Shown here in pieces: positions 17,706 through 27,382 of a stretch of DNA of 64,000 nt. Below the pieces are notes generated by a model that was not told the origin of the DNA, ran no database searches, and saw only the letters and a list, made by a program, of their open reading frames with translations. The translations under genes were made by a program, and so were the position numbers. This DNA comes from Sulfitobacter sp. M05. Its GTDB lineage: Bacteria; Pseudomonadota; Alphaproteobacteria; Rhodobacterales; Rhodobacteraceae. Positions within the stretch are counted from its first letter, which is position 1. Each line of letters opens with the position of its first letter. The stretch is from the NCBI RefSeq assembly GCF_029285175.1, contig NZ_JABEDH010000002.1, positions 868,001 through 932,000 on the forward strand. Direction: 5' to 3'.

Positions 17706-20473
17706 TGGCCCAGCCGTTCCAAAAGGGCAGGCACATGCACCTGATCCGATTTATAGTTTCCTGTCAGCACATGCATGATCAGGTTGACGCCAAAGCGGTT
17801 GGCAAGCTCGCGCTGGCGCTCTCCGCCATAGCCGCGTCCGATCGGAACCAGTGGCGCGCCGTCGGGGCGCACGGCCCAAGCTGCGGCCCAGTCGTTGCCG
17901 CCGATAACAACCGGGGTGACCCCGTCGTTCAGATTGCGAAACGGCATACCTTCGATCTGTTGCGCATTGGGCCGCGAGGCTTCGGCCCAGACATCGCGGC
18001 TGTTGTGACGCCCTGGAAAGTCGCGCAGCAGATAGAACGTGCGTGTCAACACATGGTCATCCGGAACCGGTTCCAGTGGCGGAATATCCAGCGATGCCGC
18101 AAGGTCTTGCAGTTTGCGGCCATTCGGGGTGGTGCTGCCCAGCCCGGCGATATTGGCATCACGGGTATCAAACAGGATCAATCCGCCAGAACGCAGATAG
18201 GCGTTCAGCTTCACATAGGCCTCGGCAGAGGGGCGCGGCTGATCCGGCGTGATGGGCCAATAGAGCATCGGAAAAAACGCCAGTTCATCGGTTTCGAGAT
18301 TAACCGCAGTCGCCGGTGCCGGCTCGATAGAGGTGCGAAAGAACAAGGTGTCTGACAATCCCTGCAGGCCAGCGGCGGCGATTTCGTCCACTTGGGCATT
18401 GCCTGTGATGACATGGGCAAGCGACACTTCGGTGGTGGCAGCAAGCGCGAAATTGTCAGCTTCGCTTTGTGTGTGGCCGGGGCTTGCAATGCCAAGAAAA
18501 GGCAGCGCCAGAAACGCAAGAGCGGCTGCGTTGCTACGTTTCAGCAACCGGCCGGACAGGGCCAGCGAGGCAACGATATCGGTCAACAGCAACAGGACCG
18601 ACAGGCTGAGCAGCCAGCCGGCAACCGGTTGTTCGGGGGCCACGGCCAGACCACGCACCGGTACGTCTGATGGCCAGCTGGCCGCTGACAGGGTCGTATC
18701 CGTCCCGATGACATTGCGTGCCAGACGCCGCTCGCCACTGCGATAGATGCCGGGGCGCAGGGCTGGGCCGGCGGCGGCAGACAACAAGTCCGATCCGTCG
18801 ACACCGGGCAGGTTGCCCGCGTCGCTTAAAGAGCCAAACCCGTCCATAACGCGCAGCGGTGTCCATGTGGTGCCGTCAAGCGTGCCGGCCTCTGGCGATG
18901 CGGATGCCGCAGAGACAGCCAGCCGTTCCAGCATTTCAACAAACAGGCCGGACAGCGGCAGGGTTGACCAGTCAGCCGAGGCAGTGACGTGGAACAAGAC
19001 GATCTGCCCCTGACCTAAATATTTACGTGTTACCAGTGGTGTGCCATCGCTGAGCGCGGCAATCACCCGGCCCGCCAGCAAAGGATCAGGCTGTGCGACA
19101 ACCTGCGCCGTGACAACGACGTCATCGGGAATGGACAGGCCAAAGAATGGCGAGGTGTCCTTGAAGGTATCAAGAGATTTCGGTTCACCCCAGCTCATCG
19201 CGCCGCCGACGCTGCGCCCGCCGGCCCGCAGCCGCACCGGCATCAGTGGATCCTCGTCAAACCGGCTGATATCGCTGGCGGCAATCCGGGGGCCGGCAAA
19301 CCGCACCAACATACCGCCCTGATCAATCCACTCCAGCAGCGGTGCGGACTCTGCCGCAGCGAGGGTCGCGACATCCGCCAGCACAATCACATCCGGATTG
19401 GCTGGCAGGACGTCCACAATCGTACCATCAATCAGATCGGCGGTGGGGGCCAGCGCCTGTTCGATGTAGTGCAGGGGTGACAACAGTTGCAGGCCCTCGC
19501 GCCCGCCGTCGGTGCCGATCAAGGCAACTTCGCGCCGCCGCAGGGTGTCATCAACAAGGGCAACCGCCCCCGCCGAGCGTTGGCCGACGATGGTAAAACC
19601 GGTGATCCGGGCGCGCAGTTCGGAGGGCAGGGACAATTCCGCTGTTGCATTGGTTGTGCCGGTCTCGAACACCGCCTTGGCGGTGGCAAGGATACGCGGG
19701 TTGCCTGCGGGATCACGCCCTTCGGCCTGTATCACCACTTCGCGTTCCGGCCCCGCGGCAGCCCGTGCAACCGCAAGCTGGACAAGATTGTTCTCATAGG
19801 TGGCGGGGGCAATGGCCAGCACATTGGCGGCAGTCTGATAAACCTCTACGCTGCCCTGCTTTTGCATTGCGTCCAACACCGTGGCGCGGCCCGCAAATTC
19901 CAATGCGTCACTGAACCAGATCGTGTCAAACGCGCCAAGGCCTTGCATGATCTCTACCGATTTGGAGATGTCTGCCGGGGATGGTTGCCATGCGGCAGGT
20001 GCCACGCCAGCCAAACGGGTTCGCCAGACATCGGCCGACTGAAACGCCGGCGCATCGGGGCGCGTCAGGACCAGAAAACCAACTGGACGCTCGGCGCGGC
20101 TGGCTTGGGTCAAACGGGCCTCAATCGCGGCGGTTTGTTGAGGCCAACGGGTGGCACCCGCCCAAGATCCATCCAACACAATCAGCAGCGGGGCATCGCT
20201 GGCTGGCGGATCGGTCTGCGGATTTAACACTGGTCCGGCCAGCCCCAGAATAATTGCGGCGACCAATGTCATGCGCAGCAACAACAGCCACCACGGTGTG
20301 CGGTCAGAGACGGTTTCATCATCCGCCAGCCCCAACAACAGGGCCACGCCGGGAAACCGGCGGCGGATCGGCGCAGGCGGCACCGCCCGCAGGATCAGCC
20401 ACAGGATGGGCAAGGCGAGAAGCGCCGTCAGCAACCAAGGCGCGGTAAATCCGATGCTGCCCAGAACGGTCAT
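17702..20473 (-). CDS. BatA-type N-terminal and DUF4159 domain membrane protein
   Basis: A 923-residue membrane protein. The N-terminus (about 1-90) has two helices and the pattern of the BatA/aerotolerance N-terminal domain (FTAPWLLTALLALPILW, then PWWLLLLRM). A long periplasmic region follows, then helices near residue 610-650. The C-terminal 210 residues begin after an ALPFLGIASPGH signal-like segment and match DUF4159, with the block GGLILFDTRDANIAGLG. It overlaps both neighbours by ATGA, so the four genes are tightly co-translated. It probably assembles with MoxR and the DUF58 protein; a biochemical activity is not established. Confidence 0.85.
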   Translation of the reverse strand: MTVLGSIGFTAPWLLTALLALPILWLILRAVPPAPIRRRFPGVALLLGLADDETVSDRTPWWLLLLRMTLVAAIILGLAGPVLNPQTDPPASDAPLLIVLDGSWAGATRWPQQTAAIEARLTQASRAERPVGFLVLTRPDAPAFQSADVWRTRLAGVAPAAWQPSPADISKSVEIMQGLGAFDTIWFSDALEFAGRATVLDAMQKQGSVEVYQTAANVLAIAPATYENNLVQLAVARAAAGPEREVVIQAEGRDPAGNPRILATAKAVFETGTTNATAELSLPSELRARITGFTIVGQRSAGAVALVDDTLRRREVALIGTDGGREGLQLLSPLHYIEQALAPTADLIDGTIVDVLPANPDVIVLADVATLAAAESAPLLEWIDQGGMLVRFAGPRIAASDISRFDEDPLMPVRLRAGGRSVGGAMSWGEPKSLDTFKDTSPFFGLSIPDDVVVTAQVVAQPDPLLAGRVIAALSDGTPLVTRKYLGQGQIVLFHVTASADWSTLPLSGLFVEMLERLAVSAASASPEAGTLDGTTWTPLRVMDGFGSLSDAGNLPGVDGSDLLSAAAGPALRPGIYRSGERRLARNVIGTDTTLSAASWPSDVPVRGLAVAPEQPVAGWLLSLSVLLLLTDIVASLALSGRLLKRSNAAALAFLALPFLGIASPGHTQSEADNFALAATTEVSLAHVITGNAQVDEIAAAGLQGLSDTLFFRTSIEPAPATAVNLETDELAFFPMLYWPITPDQPRPSAEAYVKLNAYLRSGGLILFDTRDANIAGLGSTTPNGRKLQDLAASLDIPPLEPVPDDHVLTRTFYLLRDFPGRHNSRDVWAEASRPNAQQIEGMPFRNLNDGVTPVVIGGNDWAAAWAVRPDGAPLVPIGRGYGGERQRELANRFGVNLIMHVLTGNYKSDQVHVPALLERLGQ

Positions 20474-21354
20474 GCGGCGGCTCCTGCGCGGGCATCAAGA
20501 GCGGCGTAAAGCCACAACAGGCCCGATTGCACCGAGGTAGTGGTGTGGTGCAACCCGTATTGCCAGCCGGTCAGAGCGCAAAGGCGTTGCAGCTCGGCTT
20601 TGCGTTGGGCCAGCCGTTCCAGATATCGCCCCTTGAGGTCATTCGCCTTGAGCGTTTCATGGCGCAGCGTGCCACCGACACTTTCGAAAACTGTGCGTCC
20701 AGTGAAGGGAAAAGCCTCTTCTGAGGGATCAAGCACGTGATACACAACCCCGCGTACCCCGCGGTCGGCAGCTTTGGTCAGCGCGGTTTGCACGCCCTCA
20801 AGATCTCCCATGAAATCGGATATGAAAACCGCACGGGCATGGGGGATCATGCCACGGTGTTCTGGTGCGCTGTAGTCTGTTTGGTCATCGCGACAGAAGG
20901 TTTCCGCCAGCCGCAAGACCTGCGGATTGCCACTACGCGGCGGCAGGGTGGTGCCGGTTAGGCCAACCCTTTCGCCACCGCGCAACAACAAGATGGCCAA
21001 GGCCAGCGCCAGCACCCGTGCGCGATCCGCCTTTTCCGGTACATCCTTATCAGACGAGAACCGCATAGAGGCCCCCTGATCCACCCAAAGCATAACGGAT
21101 TGCGCGATTTGCCACTCACGTTCGCGGACAAATTCCTGATCCCCCATCGCGGAACGGCGGTGGTCGATCATGCGCCGGCTGTCACCCTGCTGTGACGGGC
21201 GGTATTGCCAAAAATCATCGCCCACGCCGGCGCGCCGGCGCCCGTGCGCGCCCAACAGGACCGCACCGGCCAGATGTTCGGCACGGGCCAGCAAGGCAGG
21301 CAGGCGGGCGGCTTGATCCTCTGCCGCGGCGCGAAGGGTGACGGGGGTGTTCAC
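20470..21354 (-). CDS. DUF58 domain-containing protein
   Basis: A 294-residue cytoplasmic protein with the DUF58 signature HGRRRAGVGDDFWQYRPSQQ near residues 36-55 and a VWA-like C-terminal part (RAVFISDFMGDL). DUF58 proteins are constant partners of MoxR AAA+ ATPases, and in methylotrophs relatives act in maturation of methanol dehydrogenase. Here no such substrate is nearby, so a general chaperone role in the envelope is inferred. The start codon is GTG, forming a GTGA overlap with the moxR stop, and its own stop overlaps the next gene. Confidence 0.9.
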   Translation of the reverse strand: MNTPVTLRAAAEDQAARLPALLARAEHLAGAVLLGAHGRRRAGVGDDFWQYRPSQQGDSRRMIDHRRSAMGDQEFVREREWQIAQSVMLWVDQGASMRFSSDKDVPEKADRARVLALALAILLLRGGERVGLTGTTLPPRSGNPQVLRLAETFCRDDQTDYSAPEHRGMIPHARAVFISDFMGDLEGVQTALTKAADRGVRGVVYHVLDPSEEAFPFTGRTVFESVGGTLRHETLKANDLKGRYLERLAQRKAELQRLCALTGWQYGLHHTTTSVQSGLLWLYAALDARAGAAA

Positions 21355-22358
21355 GCGGCTGCTTTCGTTCCGGTCAGGCTGGCCGCGGTTTCGTCAATCA
21401 ACCCTTGCAGGCTGTCGCCACGTGCCCGTGCGGCAAAGTTCAGTGCCATGCGGTGTGACAGGACTGGCCGGGCCATATCCAGCACATCCTCGGCAGAGGG
21501 GGCAAGCCGGCCTTGCAACAGCGCGCGCGCGCGTACCGCCAGCATCAAGGCCTGTGCCGCACGCGGGCCGGGGCCCCAGGCCACGGTGTCTTTTACCCGG
21601 GCGCTGGCATCCTCTTCTTCAGGGCGGAACGCGCGTACCAGATCAAGGATCAGTTCGACCACCGACTCTCCGACCGGCATCCTGCGCAGCAGACGCTGAG
21701 CATCCAGCAGCTCTTGCGCGGTGAAAACCTGCGTCGATTGCGCATCGGTATCCCCTGTGGTGGCCAGCAGAATATCGCGTTCGGTGGCACGGTCAGGATA
21801 GGCCACGTCAATCTGCACAAGAAAGCGGTCCAGCTGCGCCTCGGGCAAGGGATAGGTGCCTTCTTGTTCAATCGGGTTCTGGGTGGCGAGAACGTGGAAT
21901 GGCACGCCAAGAGGACGGTTCTGGCCTGCGACGGTAACGGTCTTTTCCTGCATCGCCTGCAACAGGGCCGATTGCGTGCGCGGGCTGGCGCGATTGATTT
22001 CATCGGCCATTAACAGCTGGCAAAACACTGGCCCCTCAATAAATCGAAAAGTCCGACTGCCGTCTGCGGTGGTGTCCAGCACCTCGGAGCCGAGAATATC
22101 GGCGGGCATCAGATCCGGCGTGAATTGTACCCGATTGCCGTCCAGCCCCATCACAGTGCTAAGGGTTTCAACCAAAAGGGTTTTACCCAGACCGGGCAGG
22201 CCGATCAGCAGCCCATGCCCGCCACACAACAGCGCCGTCAACGTCAGGTCGACCACACGTTCCTGCCCGATAAATTGGTTGGTAATGGACTGTTTGGCCA
22301 CGCCCAGTTTCGCACCCAGTGTTTCGATCTGATCAATCATGTCGTCGGCTTGGGTCAT
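21351..22358 (-). CDS. MoxR family AAA+ ATPase
   Basis: A 335-residue AAA+ ATPase of the MoxR group. Walker A is GLPGLGKT (residues 53-60) and Walker B is LLMADEINRASPR, where the Asn-Arg after the acidic pair is typical for MoxR. Sensor 1 lies in VLATQNPIEQEGTYPLPEAQ, a MoxR hallmark. As first gene of the leftward operon it would power remodelling or metal insertion for a partner complex formed with the DUF58 and BatA/DUF4159 proteins. It is divergent from the DUF1285 gene, with only about 69 bases between start codons, so the promoters must be compact. Confidence 0.93.
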   Translation of the reverse strand: MTQADDMIDQIETLGAKLGVAKQSITNQFIGQERVVDLTLTALLCGGHGLLIGLPGLGKTLLVETLSTVMGLDGNRVQFTPDLMPADILGSEVLDTTADGSRTFRFIEGPVFCQLLMADEINRASPRTQSALLQAMQEKTVTVAGQNRPLGVPFHVLATQNPIEQEGTYPLPEAQLDRFLVQIDVAYPDRATERDILLATTGDTDAQSTQVFTAQELLDAQRLLRRMPVGESVVELILDLVRAFRPEEEDASARVKDTVAWGPGPRAAQALMLAVRARALLQGRLAPSAEDVLDMARPVLSHRMALNFAARARGDSLQGLIDETAASLTGTKAAA

Positions 22359-22427
22359 GACATTTGCTTCCTTGGGATTATATCGGTTTAGTCTAACCTA
22401 TCTCTTTCACAGGAAATGGCAAAAGCA

Positions 22428-23012
22428 ATGAGCGGACAAAAAACCGTTACCCCAACTGCAGATACGCTGGCAGAGGCCGCGCGGGCTGCAAAAACACGCG
22501 GTTTACCGCCGCTAGAGAAATGGAACCCCCCGTTTTGTGGTGATCTGGACATGCAGATCAAACGCGACGGGACGTGGTTTTATCAGGGCACGCCGATCGG
22601 ACGCCCGGAGCTGGTGCGGCTTTTTTCAACGATTCTGTGGCGCGAGGGCGACAAGTACTTCCTTGTCACGCCGGTTGAAAAAGTCGGGATCACGGTGGAG
22701 GATGCGCCCTTTGTCGCGGTGGATTTTGAGGTGGCCGGTGAGGGAGGTGAGCAAAAGCTGAGCTTTATCAGTAATGTAGGCGACACCGCTGTCGCTGGTC
22801 CTGATCATCCGATCCGGGTGGTGCGCGACCCCGAGACCGGCGAACCGGCTCCCTATGTGCTGATCCGGCGCAACCTAGAAGCCCTGATTGATCGCAAGAG
22901 TTTTTATCGCCTTGTCGAGCTGGGTACCCATCATGACGGGTGGTTTGGGGTTTGGTCCGAAGGGCAGTTTTTCGGCTTTATCCCGTCAGATGAATTGCCG
23001 GACGGCGGGTGA
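22428..23012 (+). CDS. DUF1285 domain-containing protein
   Basis: A 194-residue cytoplasmic protein matching DUF1285: an N-terminal PPLEKWNPPFCGDLDM block, then IGRPELVRLFSTILWREGDKY and VTPVEKVGITVEDAPF. The function is unknown; in alphaproteobacteria this family is commonly found beside moxR, as here, but transcribed divergently. The ATG at 22428 is preferred because the AGGA site at 22411 is too close to the alternative ATG at 22416. The stop codon directly abuts the start of the downstream isomerase gene, so the two are very likely co-transcribed. Confidence 0.85.
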   Translation: MSGQKTVTPTADTLAEAARAAKTRGLPPLEKWNPPFCGDLDMQIKRDGTWFYQGTPIGRPELVRLFSTILWREGDKYFLVTPVEKVGITVEDAPFVAVDFEVAGEGGEQKLSFISNVGDTAVAGPDHPIRVVRDPETGEPAPYVLIRRNLEALIDRKSFYRLVELGTHHDGWFGVWSEGQFFGFIPSDELPDGG

Positions 23013-23780
23013 ATGCCGTTGAAATTCGCCGCCAACCTTAGCCACCTTTGGCCGGAATTGCCCTATCTTGACCGGTTTGCTGCCGCTGCTGCTGCGGGGT
23101 TCGATGCGGTCGAGGTGCTGTTCCCTTATGAGGTGGCAGCCAAGGAGACCAAACGCGCATTGATTGCCAATGGACAGCGGATGATTCTGATCAACGCGCC
23201 GCCGCCAAATTACACAGGCGGCGCGCGTGGCTTTGCGGCGCAACCGGAAGTTACTCAGCGATTTCAAAATGATATGCGGCGGGCATTTCGCTATACCGAG
23301 GCGCTGGGCGTGTCCTGTTTGCATGTGATGACCGGGGCGGCCGAAGGTGCCGTGGCAAAGCAGACACTGATCGATAACCTGAAATGGGCGGCAGATGCGG
23401 CCCCTGGGGGTGTGACCCTGACGCTGGAGCCGCTGAATTCTGTGGCGCAACCGGGGTATTTCCTCAACGATTACGGTCTGGCAGCCGAGGTGTTGCACGC
23501 CGTGGATGCGCCCAATGTAGGGCTGCAATTTGACAGCTATCATGCGCAGATGATCCATGGCGATGCGGTGGCGGTATTTGATGAATACCTGTCGTTGATC
23601 CGGCATGTTCAGGTGGGAGACAGCCCGGATCGCGGCGCGCCGGGCACGGGGAATGTCGATTTCGTCAGCTTGTTCGACCGGATCGAAATATCGGGATATA
23701 CAGGCTGGGTAAGTGGTGAATATTCTCCCAACGGGCCGACCGAGGACAGCTTGGGCTGGATGAACCGCGAAACGGATTAA
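23013..23780 (+). CDS. hyi: Hydroxypyruvate isomerase family TIM-barrel protein
   Basis: A 255-residue TIM-barrel enzyme of the Hyi/OtnI group. Conserved metal and catalytic segments are LTLEPLN (Glu), GLQFDSYH (Asp and His), VQVGDSPDRGAPGTG and SGEYSPNG (second Glu). The family interconverts hydroxypyruvate and tartronate semialdehyde or related sugar acids in glyoxylate metabolism; OtnI-type members act on oxo-tetronates, and the two cannot be separated by eye. ATG follows the DUF1285 TGA with no gap. No glyoxylate carboligase or tartronate reductase gene is adjacent, so the pathway is not shown locally. Confidence 0.85.
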   Translation: MPLKFAANLSHLWPELPYLDRFAAAAAAGFDAVEVLFPYEVAAKETKRALIANGQRMILINAPPPNYTGGARGFAAQPEVTQRFQNDMRRAFRYTEALGVSCLHVMTGAAEGAVAKQTLIDNLKWAADAAPGGVTLTLEPLNSVAQPGYFLNDYGLAAEVLHAVDAPNVGLQFDSYHAQMIHGDAVAVFDEYLSLIRHVQVGDSPDRGAPGTGNVDFVSLFDRIEISGYTGWVSGEYSPNGPTEDSLGWMNRETD

Positions 23781-23851
23781 CATGCCACGACCCAACTGCT
23801 GAGCTTTAGTTAAAGCCTTTGTTTTCAAGGGCGAATCGGATGTGCCAAGCG

Positions 23852-23891
23852 TACACCCCCGATGCACCCCCGGTACACCTTGCGCTGCACC
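23852..23891. repeat. Helically phased T(A/G)CACC repeats
   Basis: TACACC, TGCACC, TACACC and TGCACC start at 23852, 23863, 23874 and 23886, with spacings of 11, 11 and 12 bases; the first two are followed by CCCCG. One turn of DNA separates each copy, placing them on the same helix face. They lie in the 183-base convergent gap after the hyi gene and before the 3' end of the GST gene. This resembles a cooperative protein-binding array, but no coding start lies nearby, so a role is unclear. Confidence 0.55.
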
Positions 23892-23963
23892 ATTTACGGA
23901 ATGAGTGGGGATTAAGCCTGCGCGCGCCGGTGTTGCGTTAACGGCATGTAAACGGTCGTTGGA

Positions 23964-24593
23964 TTAATGTGGAAAACACAACGGCGCGTCGCCGGGCTTC
24001 CAAAGGGGGAATTTTGGCATGATTTGAGTAAAGGCATCAGAGGTAAGAAAGGCAGTAAGCCAGACGTGGATATTTGGCCATGGCTGTGCGTCAAACCATG
24101 GTTTGTCGATAAAGGCGAACTGGCGCACGAAAGGCAGGATTGCGAAATCGGCAAGTGTCGGTTTGCCAAAGATGTGGCCGTTAATCTGCTGATCCAGTTC
24201 GGTCAGGAAATCCGCGGCGACAGCGCGGTGTTTTGTCGGATCTTCATCCGGATAACGGGTGGCATATTTGGTGCGATCAAGGGCAGATTTAAAAGGCCCG
24301 TCTATCGTGGCAATCAGTGCGTGCCCGTCTTGCGGCATGTCCAACCATCCTGCGGGGTCGGATTGCTGTAAGGCCCAGAACATAATGTCGAGGCTTTCGT
24401 CGATCACCAGATCATTGGCGGCCAGCACCGGAACTGTGCCGCTGGGTGAGGTATCGAGGAAAGCTTGCGGTTTGTCGCGCAGCAGGATTTCACGCAGCTC
24501 GACCCGAACGCCAGACGACAGGACCGCCAGCCGTGCCCGCATGGCGTAGGGGCAACGGCGAAAGGAGTAGAGGACGGGCTGAATTTTGTTCAA
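23964..24593 (-). CDS. Glutathione S-transferase family protein
   Basis: A 209-residue GST-fold protein. The N-terminal thioredoxin-like part reads LYSFRRCPYAMRARLA, with C14 at the usual glutathione-contact position, then the cis-Pro block GTVPVLAANDLVIDES. The C-terminal helical domain includes FGKPTLADFAILPFVRQF with the capping Asp. It probably conjugates or reduces with glutathione; the substrate is unknown. The likely start is TTG 24593, which overlaps the polA stop (cATTGA) and has GAGG upstream; a further in-frame TTG at 24608 lies within polA. Translational coupling to polA is therefore probable. Confidence 0.87.
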   Translation of the reverse strand: MNKIQPVLYSFRRCPYAMRARLAVLSSGVRVELREILLRDKPQAFLDTSPSGTVPVLAANDLVIDESLDIMFWALQQSDPAGWLDMPQDGHALIATIDGPFKSALDRTKYATRYPDEDPTKHRAVAADFLTELDQQINGHIFGKPTLADFAILPFVRQFAFIDKPWFDAQPWPNIHVWLTAFLTSDAFTQIMPKFPLWKPGDAPLCFPH

Positions 24594-27382
24594 TGCGCCT
24601 CGGCCCAATTGGCCCCTTGCCCTGCGTCCACTGTCAGTTTGACGTCAAGTTTGACGATGGGGTCATTGGCGTTCTCCATGATGTCGCGGGCGGCTTCGAT
24701 CAAGGCTGCCTCGTGTCCTTGTTCGACCTCGAAGAGGAGTTCATCGTGGACCTGTAGCAACATTGTGGCGGGCAAGTCTTTGATCGCCGCGGGCATCCGG
24801 ATCATCGCGCGGCGGATGACGTCGGCGGCAGTGCCCTGAATTGGTGCGTTAATCGCGGCGCGCGCTGCGAAACCGGCATGTGGCCCCTTGGCGGTGATGT
24901 TGGGTGTATGAATTTTACGTCCAAACAGGGTTTGCACAAACCCGTGTTCTTTGGCGAAAGCCTTGGTGTTGTCCATATAGGTGCGGATGCCCGGAAAGCG
25001 TTCGAAATAGCGATCGATGAACCCCTGCGCCTCGGAACGGGGAATGCGCAGGTTGCGGGCCAGACCAAAACCGGAAATGCCGTAGATCACGCCAAAGTTG
25101 ATCGCTTTGGCGCGGCGGCGGATGTCGGGTGTCATATCCTGCATTGGCAAATCGAACATTTCGGAGGCCGTCATGGCGTGAATGTCATCACCCCGCGCAA
25201 AGGCTTCTTTGAGTGCGGGAATATCGGCAATATGGGCAAGGATGCGTAATTCGATTTGGGAATAATCCAGTGCTACCAATGCCTTGCCGGGTTCAGCGAT
25301 GAAAGCTTCGCGGATGCGGCGGCCTTCCTCGGACCGGATCGGGATGTTTTGCAGGTTCGGATCGGTCGAGGCAAGACGCCCTGTGGACGCCCCCGCAATG
25401 GAATAGGAGGTATGCACACGCCCGGTGTCCGCATTAATATGGGTTTGCAGCGCATCGGTATAGGTCGATTTCAACTTGCTCAGCTGGCGCCAGTCCAACA
25501 CGCGCGCAGGCAGCTCGTGTTCCGTCGCGAGGTCTTCGAGGATATCAACGCCGGTGGCATAGGCTCCGGTTTTACCCTTTTTGCCGCCCTCGATCCCCAT
25601 CTCGTCAAACAGGATTTCGCCCAGTTGCTTGGGAGAGCCGACGTTGAATTTCCGCCCTGCAATCTCGTAAATCTCATCTTCAAGTGCCGCCATCTTCTGG
25701 GCAAAGGCATTGGACATCCGGCTGAGCGTATCCCGGTCCACCTTGATGCCAGAGCGCTCCATATCGGCCAGCACAGGCACCAGCGGGCGTTCCAGTGTTT
25801 CGTACACTTTGGTGACCTGTGCGCTGTGCAGCTGAGGTTTCAGAACCTGCCACAAACGCAGGGTGATATCGGCATCCTCGGCCGCATATGCCACCGCTTT
25901 GTCCAGCGGCACCTTGTCAAAGGTGATGGCCGATTTGCCCGTTCCTAACAGCGGCTTGATCGGGATTGGCGTGTGGTTCAGATAACGCTCGCAGAGGGTA
26001 TCCATGCCGTGATTGTGCAGCCCAGCATGCTGCGCATAGGACAGCAGCATCGTATCGTCGAAAGGGGCGACGGTGATGCCGATCTGGGCAAAGATCTTGG
26101 CGTCATATTTCATGTTCTGCCCGATCTTCAGGATCGTCGGATCCTCAAGCATCGGTGTCAGCATACGCAGGGCTTCTTCGACCTTCATTTGCCCTTCGGC
26201 CAGATCATCGGAGCCGAACAGATCGTCACTGGCCCCGGCCTTGTGGATCAACGGAATATAGCAGGCCTTGCCCGGCGCTGTGGCCAGCGAAATGCCGACC
26301 AATTCGGCGGTCATTTCATTCAATCCGGTGGTTTCAGTGTCGACGGCAACATGGCCGACTTCATAAATCGCATCGATCCATTTTTGCAGCGCGGTGGCGT
26401 CGCCGACCTGCTCGTAGGTGCTGGCGTCAAAGGGCACATCGTCCAGCACAGGCGCTTGCGGGGCTGGGGCTGTATCGTTAATCGCCGGCGCGTCCTTGCC
26501 CATCTGGTCGGCAATGCGCTTGGTCAGGGTGCGAAACTCCATCTCGGCAAGGAATGCCAGCAAGGTGTCTGGATCGGGGTCGCGCACCTCAAGATCGTCG
26601 ATCGTGAAATCCAGTGGTGTGTTTTCGTCCAACTGCACCAGACGCCGCGACAGGCGGATTTGCTCTTCGTTATCAATCAGGGTCTGGCGGCGTTTGGGTT
26701 GCTTGATCTCTCCGGCGCGTTCCAGAAGCGCATCCAGATCGCCGTATTCGTTGATCAACAAAGCGGCGGTCTTGATGCCGATACCGGGGGCACCCGGCAC
26801 GTTGTCTACCGAATCGCCAGCCAAAGCCTGCACATCGACCACATGCTCGGGATAGACCCCGAATTTCGCAAAGACCCCCTCGCGGTCAATGCGGTTATTC
26901 TTCATCGCATCCAGCATCTCGACGCCGTCGCCAACCAATTGCATCAGATCCTTGTCGGATGAAATGATGGTACAGCGCCCGCCGGCAGCACGGGCCTGAA
27001 CCGCAAGGGTGGCGATGATGTCATCGGCCTCATAGCCCTCTTTTTCCTCACAGGCGATGTTGAAGGCTTCGGTCGCGGTGCGAGTCAGTGGGATCTGCGG
27101 GCGCAGATCTTCGGGCATGGCCTCGCGGTTGGCCTTGTAAAGATCATACATATCGTTGCGAAACGTATGGCTGCCCTTGTCGAAAATCACCGCAACATGG
27201 GTCGGCGCGTCCGGCCCTGTGTTGCCCTCGACATAGCGGTGCAACATGTTGCAGAAGCCGGCCACCGCCCCGATTGGCAATCCATCGGATTTCCGCGTCA
27301 GCGGTGGTAAGGCGTGATAGGCCCGAAAGATAAACGCAGATCCGTCGATCAGATGCAGGTGGTGGCCTTTGCCGAATGTCAT
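24590..27382 (-). CDS. polA: DNA polymerase I
   Basis: A 930-residue family A polymerase for Okazaki-fragment maturation and gap repair. The 5'-3' nuclease domain (about 1-290) has GSAFIFRAYHALPP and the helix-hairpin-helix run DNVPGAPGIGIKTA. The 3'-5' exonuclease is intact, with VAVDTETTG and the downstream YAAEDADITL. The polymerase domain carries motif A DYSQIELR, motif B RRRAKAINFGVIYG and motif C QVHDELLFEV. Length and motifs are complete. ATG 27382 lies at a better distance from the GGGAGA ribosome site than the ATG six bases upstream. The GST gene follows with overlap. Confidence 0.96.
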   Translation of the reverse strand: MTFGKGHHLHLIDGSAFIFRAYHALPPLTRKSDGLPIGAVAGFCNMLHRYVEGNTGPDAPTHVAVIFDKGSHTFRNDMYDLYKANREAMPEDLRPQIPLTRTATEAFNIACEEKEGYEADDIIATLAVQARAAGGRCTIISSDKDLMQLVGDGVEMLDAMKNNRIDREGVFAKFGVYPEHVVDVQALAGDSVDNVPGAPGIGIKTAALLINEYGDLDALLERAGEIKQPKRRQTLIDNEEQIRLSRRLVQLDENTPLDFTIDDLEVRDPDPDTLLAFLAEMEFRTLTKRIADQMGKDAPAINDTAPAPQAPVLDDVPFDASTYEQVGDATALQKWIDAIYEVGHVAVDTETTGLNEMTAELVGISLATAPGKACYIPLIHKAGASDDLFGSDDLAEGQMKVEEALRMLTPMLEDPTILKIGQNMKYDAKIFAQIGITVAPFDDTMLLSYAQHAGLHNHGMDTLCERYLNHTPIPIKPLLGTGKSAITFDKVPLDKAVAYAAEDADITLRLWQVLKPQLHSAQVTKVYETLERPLVPVLADMERSGIKVDRDTLSRMSNAFAQKMAALEDEIYEIAGRKFNVGSPKQLGEILFDEMGIEGGKKGKTGAYATGVDILEDLATEHELPARVLDWRQLSKLKSTYTDALQTHINADTGRVHTSYSIAGASTGRLASTDPNLQNIPIRSEEGRRIREAFIAEPGKALVALDYSQIELRILAHIADIPALKEAFARGDDIHAMTASEMFDLPMQDMTPDIRRRAKAINFGVIYGISGFGLARNLRIPRSEAQGFIDRYFERFPGIRTYMDNTKAFAKEHGFVQTLFGRKIHTPNITAKGPHAGFAARAAINAPIQGTAADVIRRAMIRMPAAIKDLPATMLLQVHDELLFEVEQGHEAALIEAARDIMENANDPIVKLDVKLTVDAGQGANWAEAH

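Noticed and set aside
25973..26962. Long open frame opposite polA (329 codons)
   Set aside because: Antisense to the exonuclease domain coding region; composition is His/Gln/Arg-rich and unlike a real protein.
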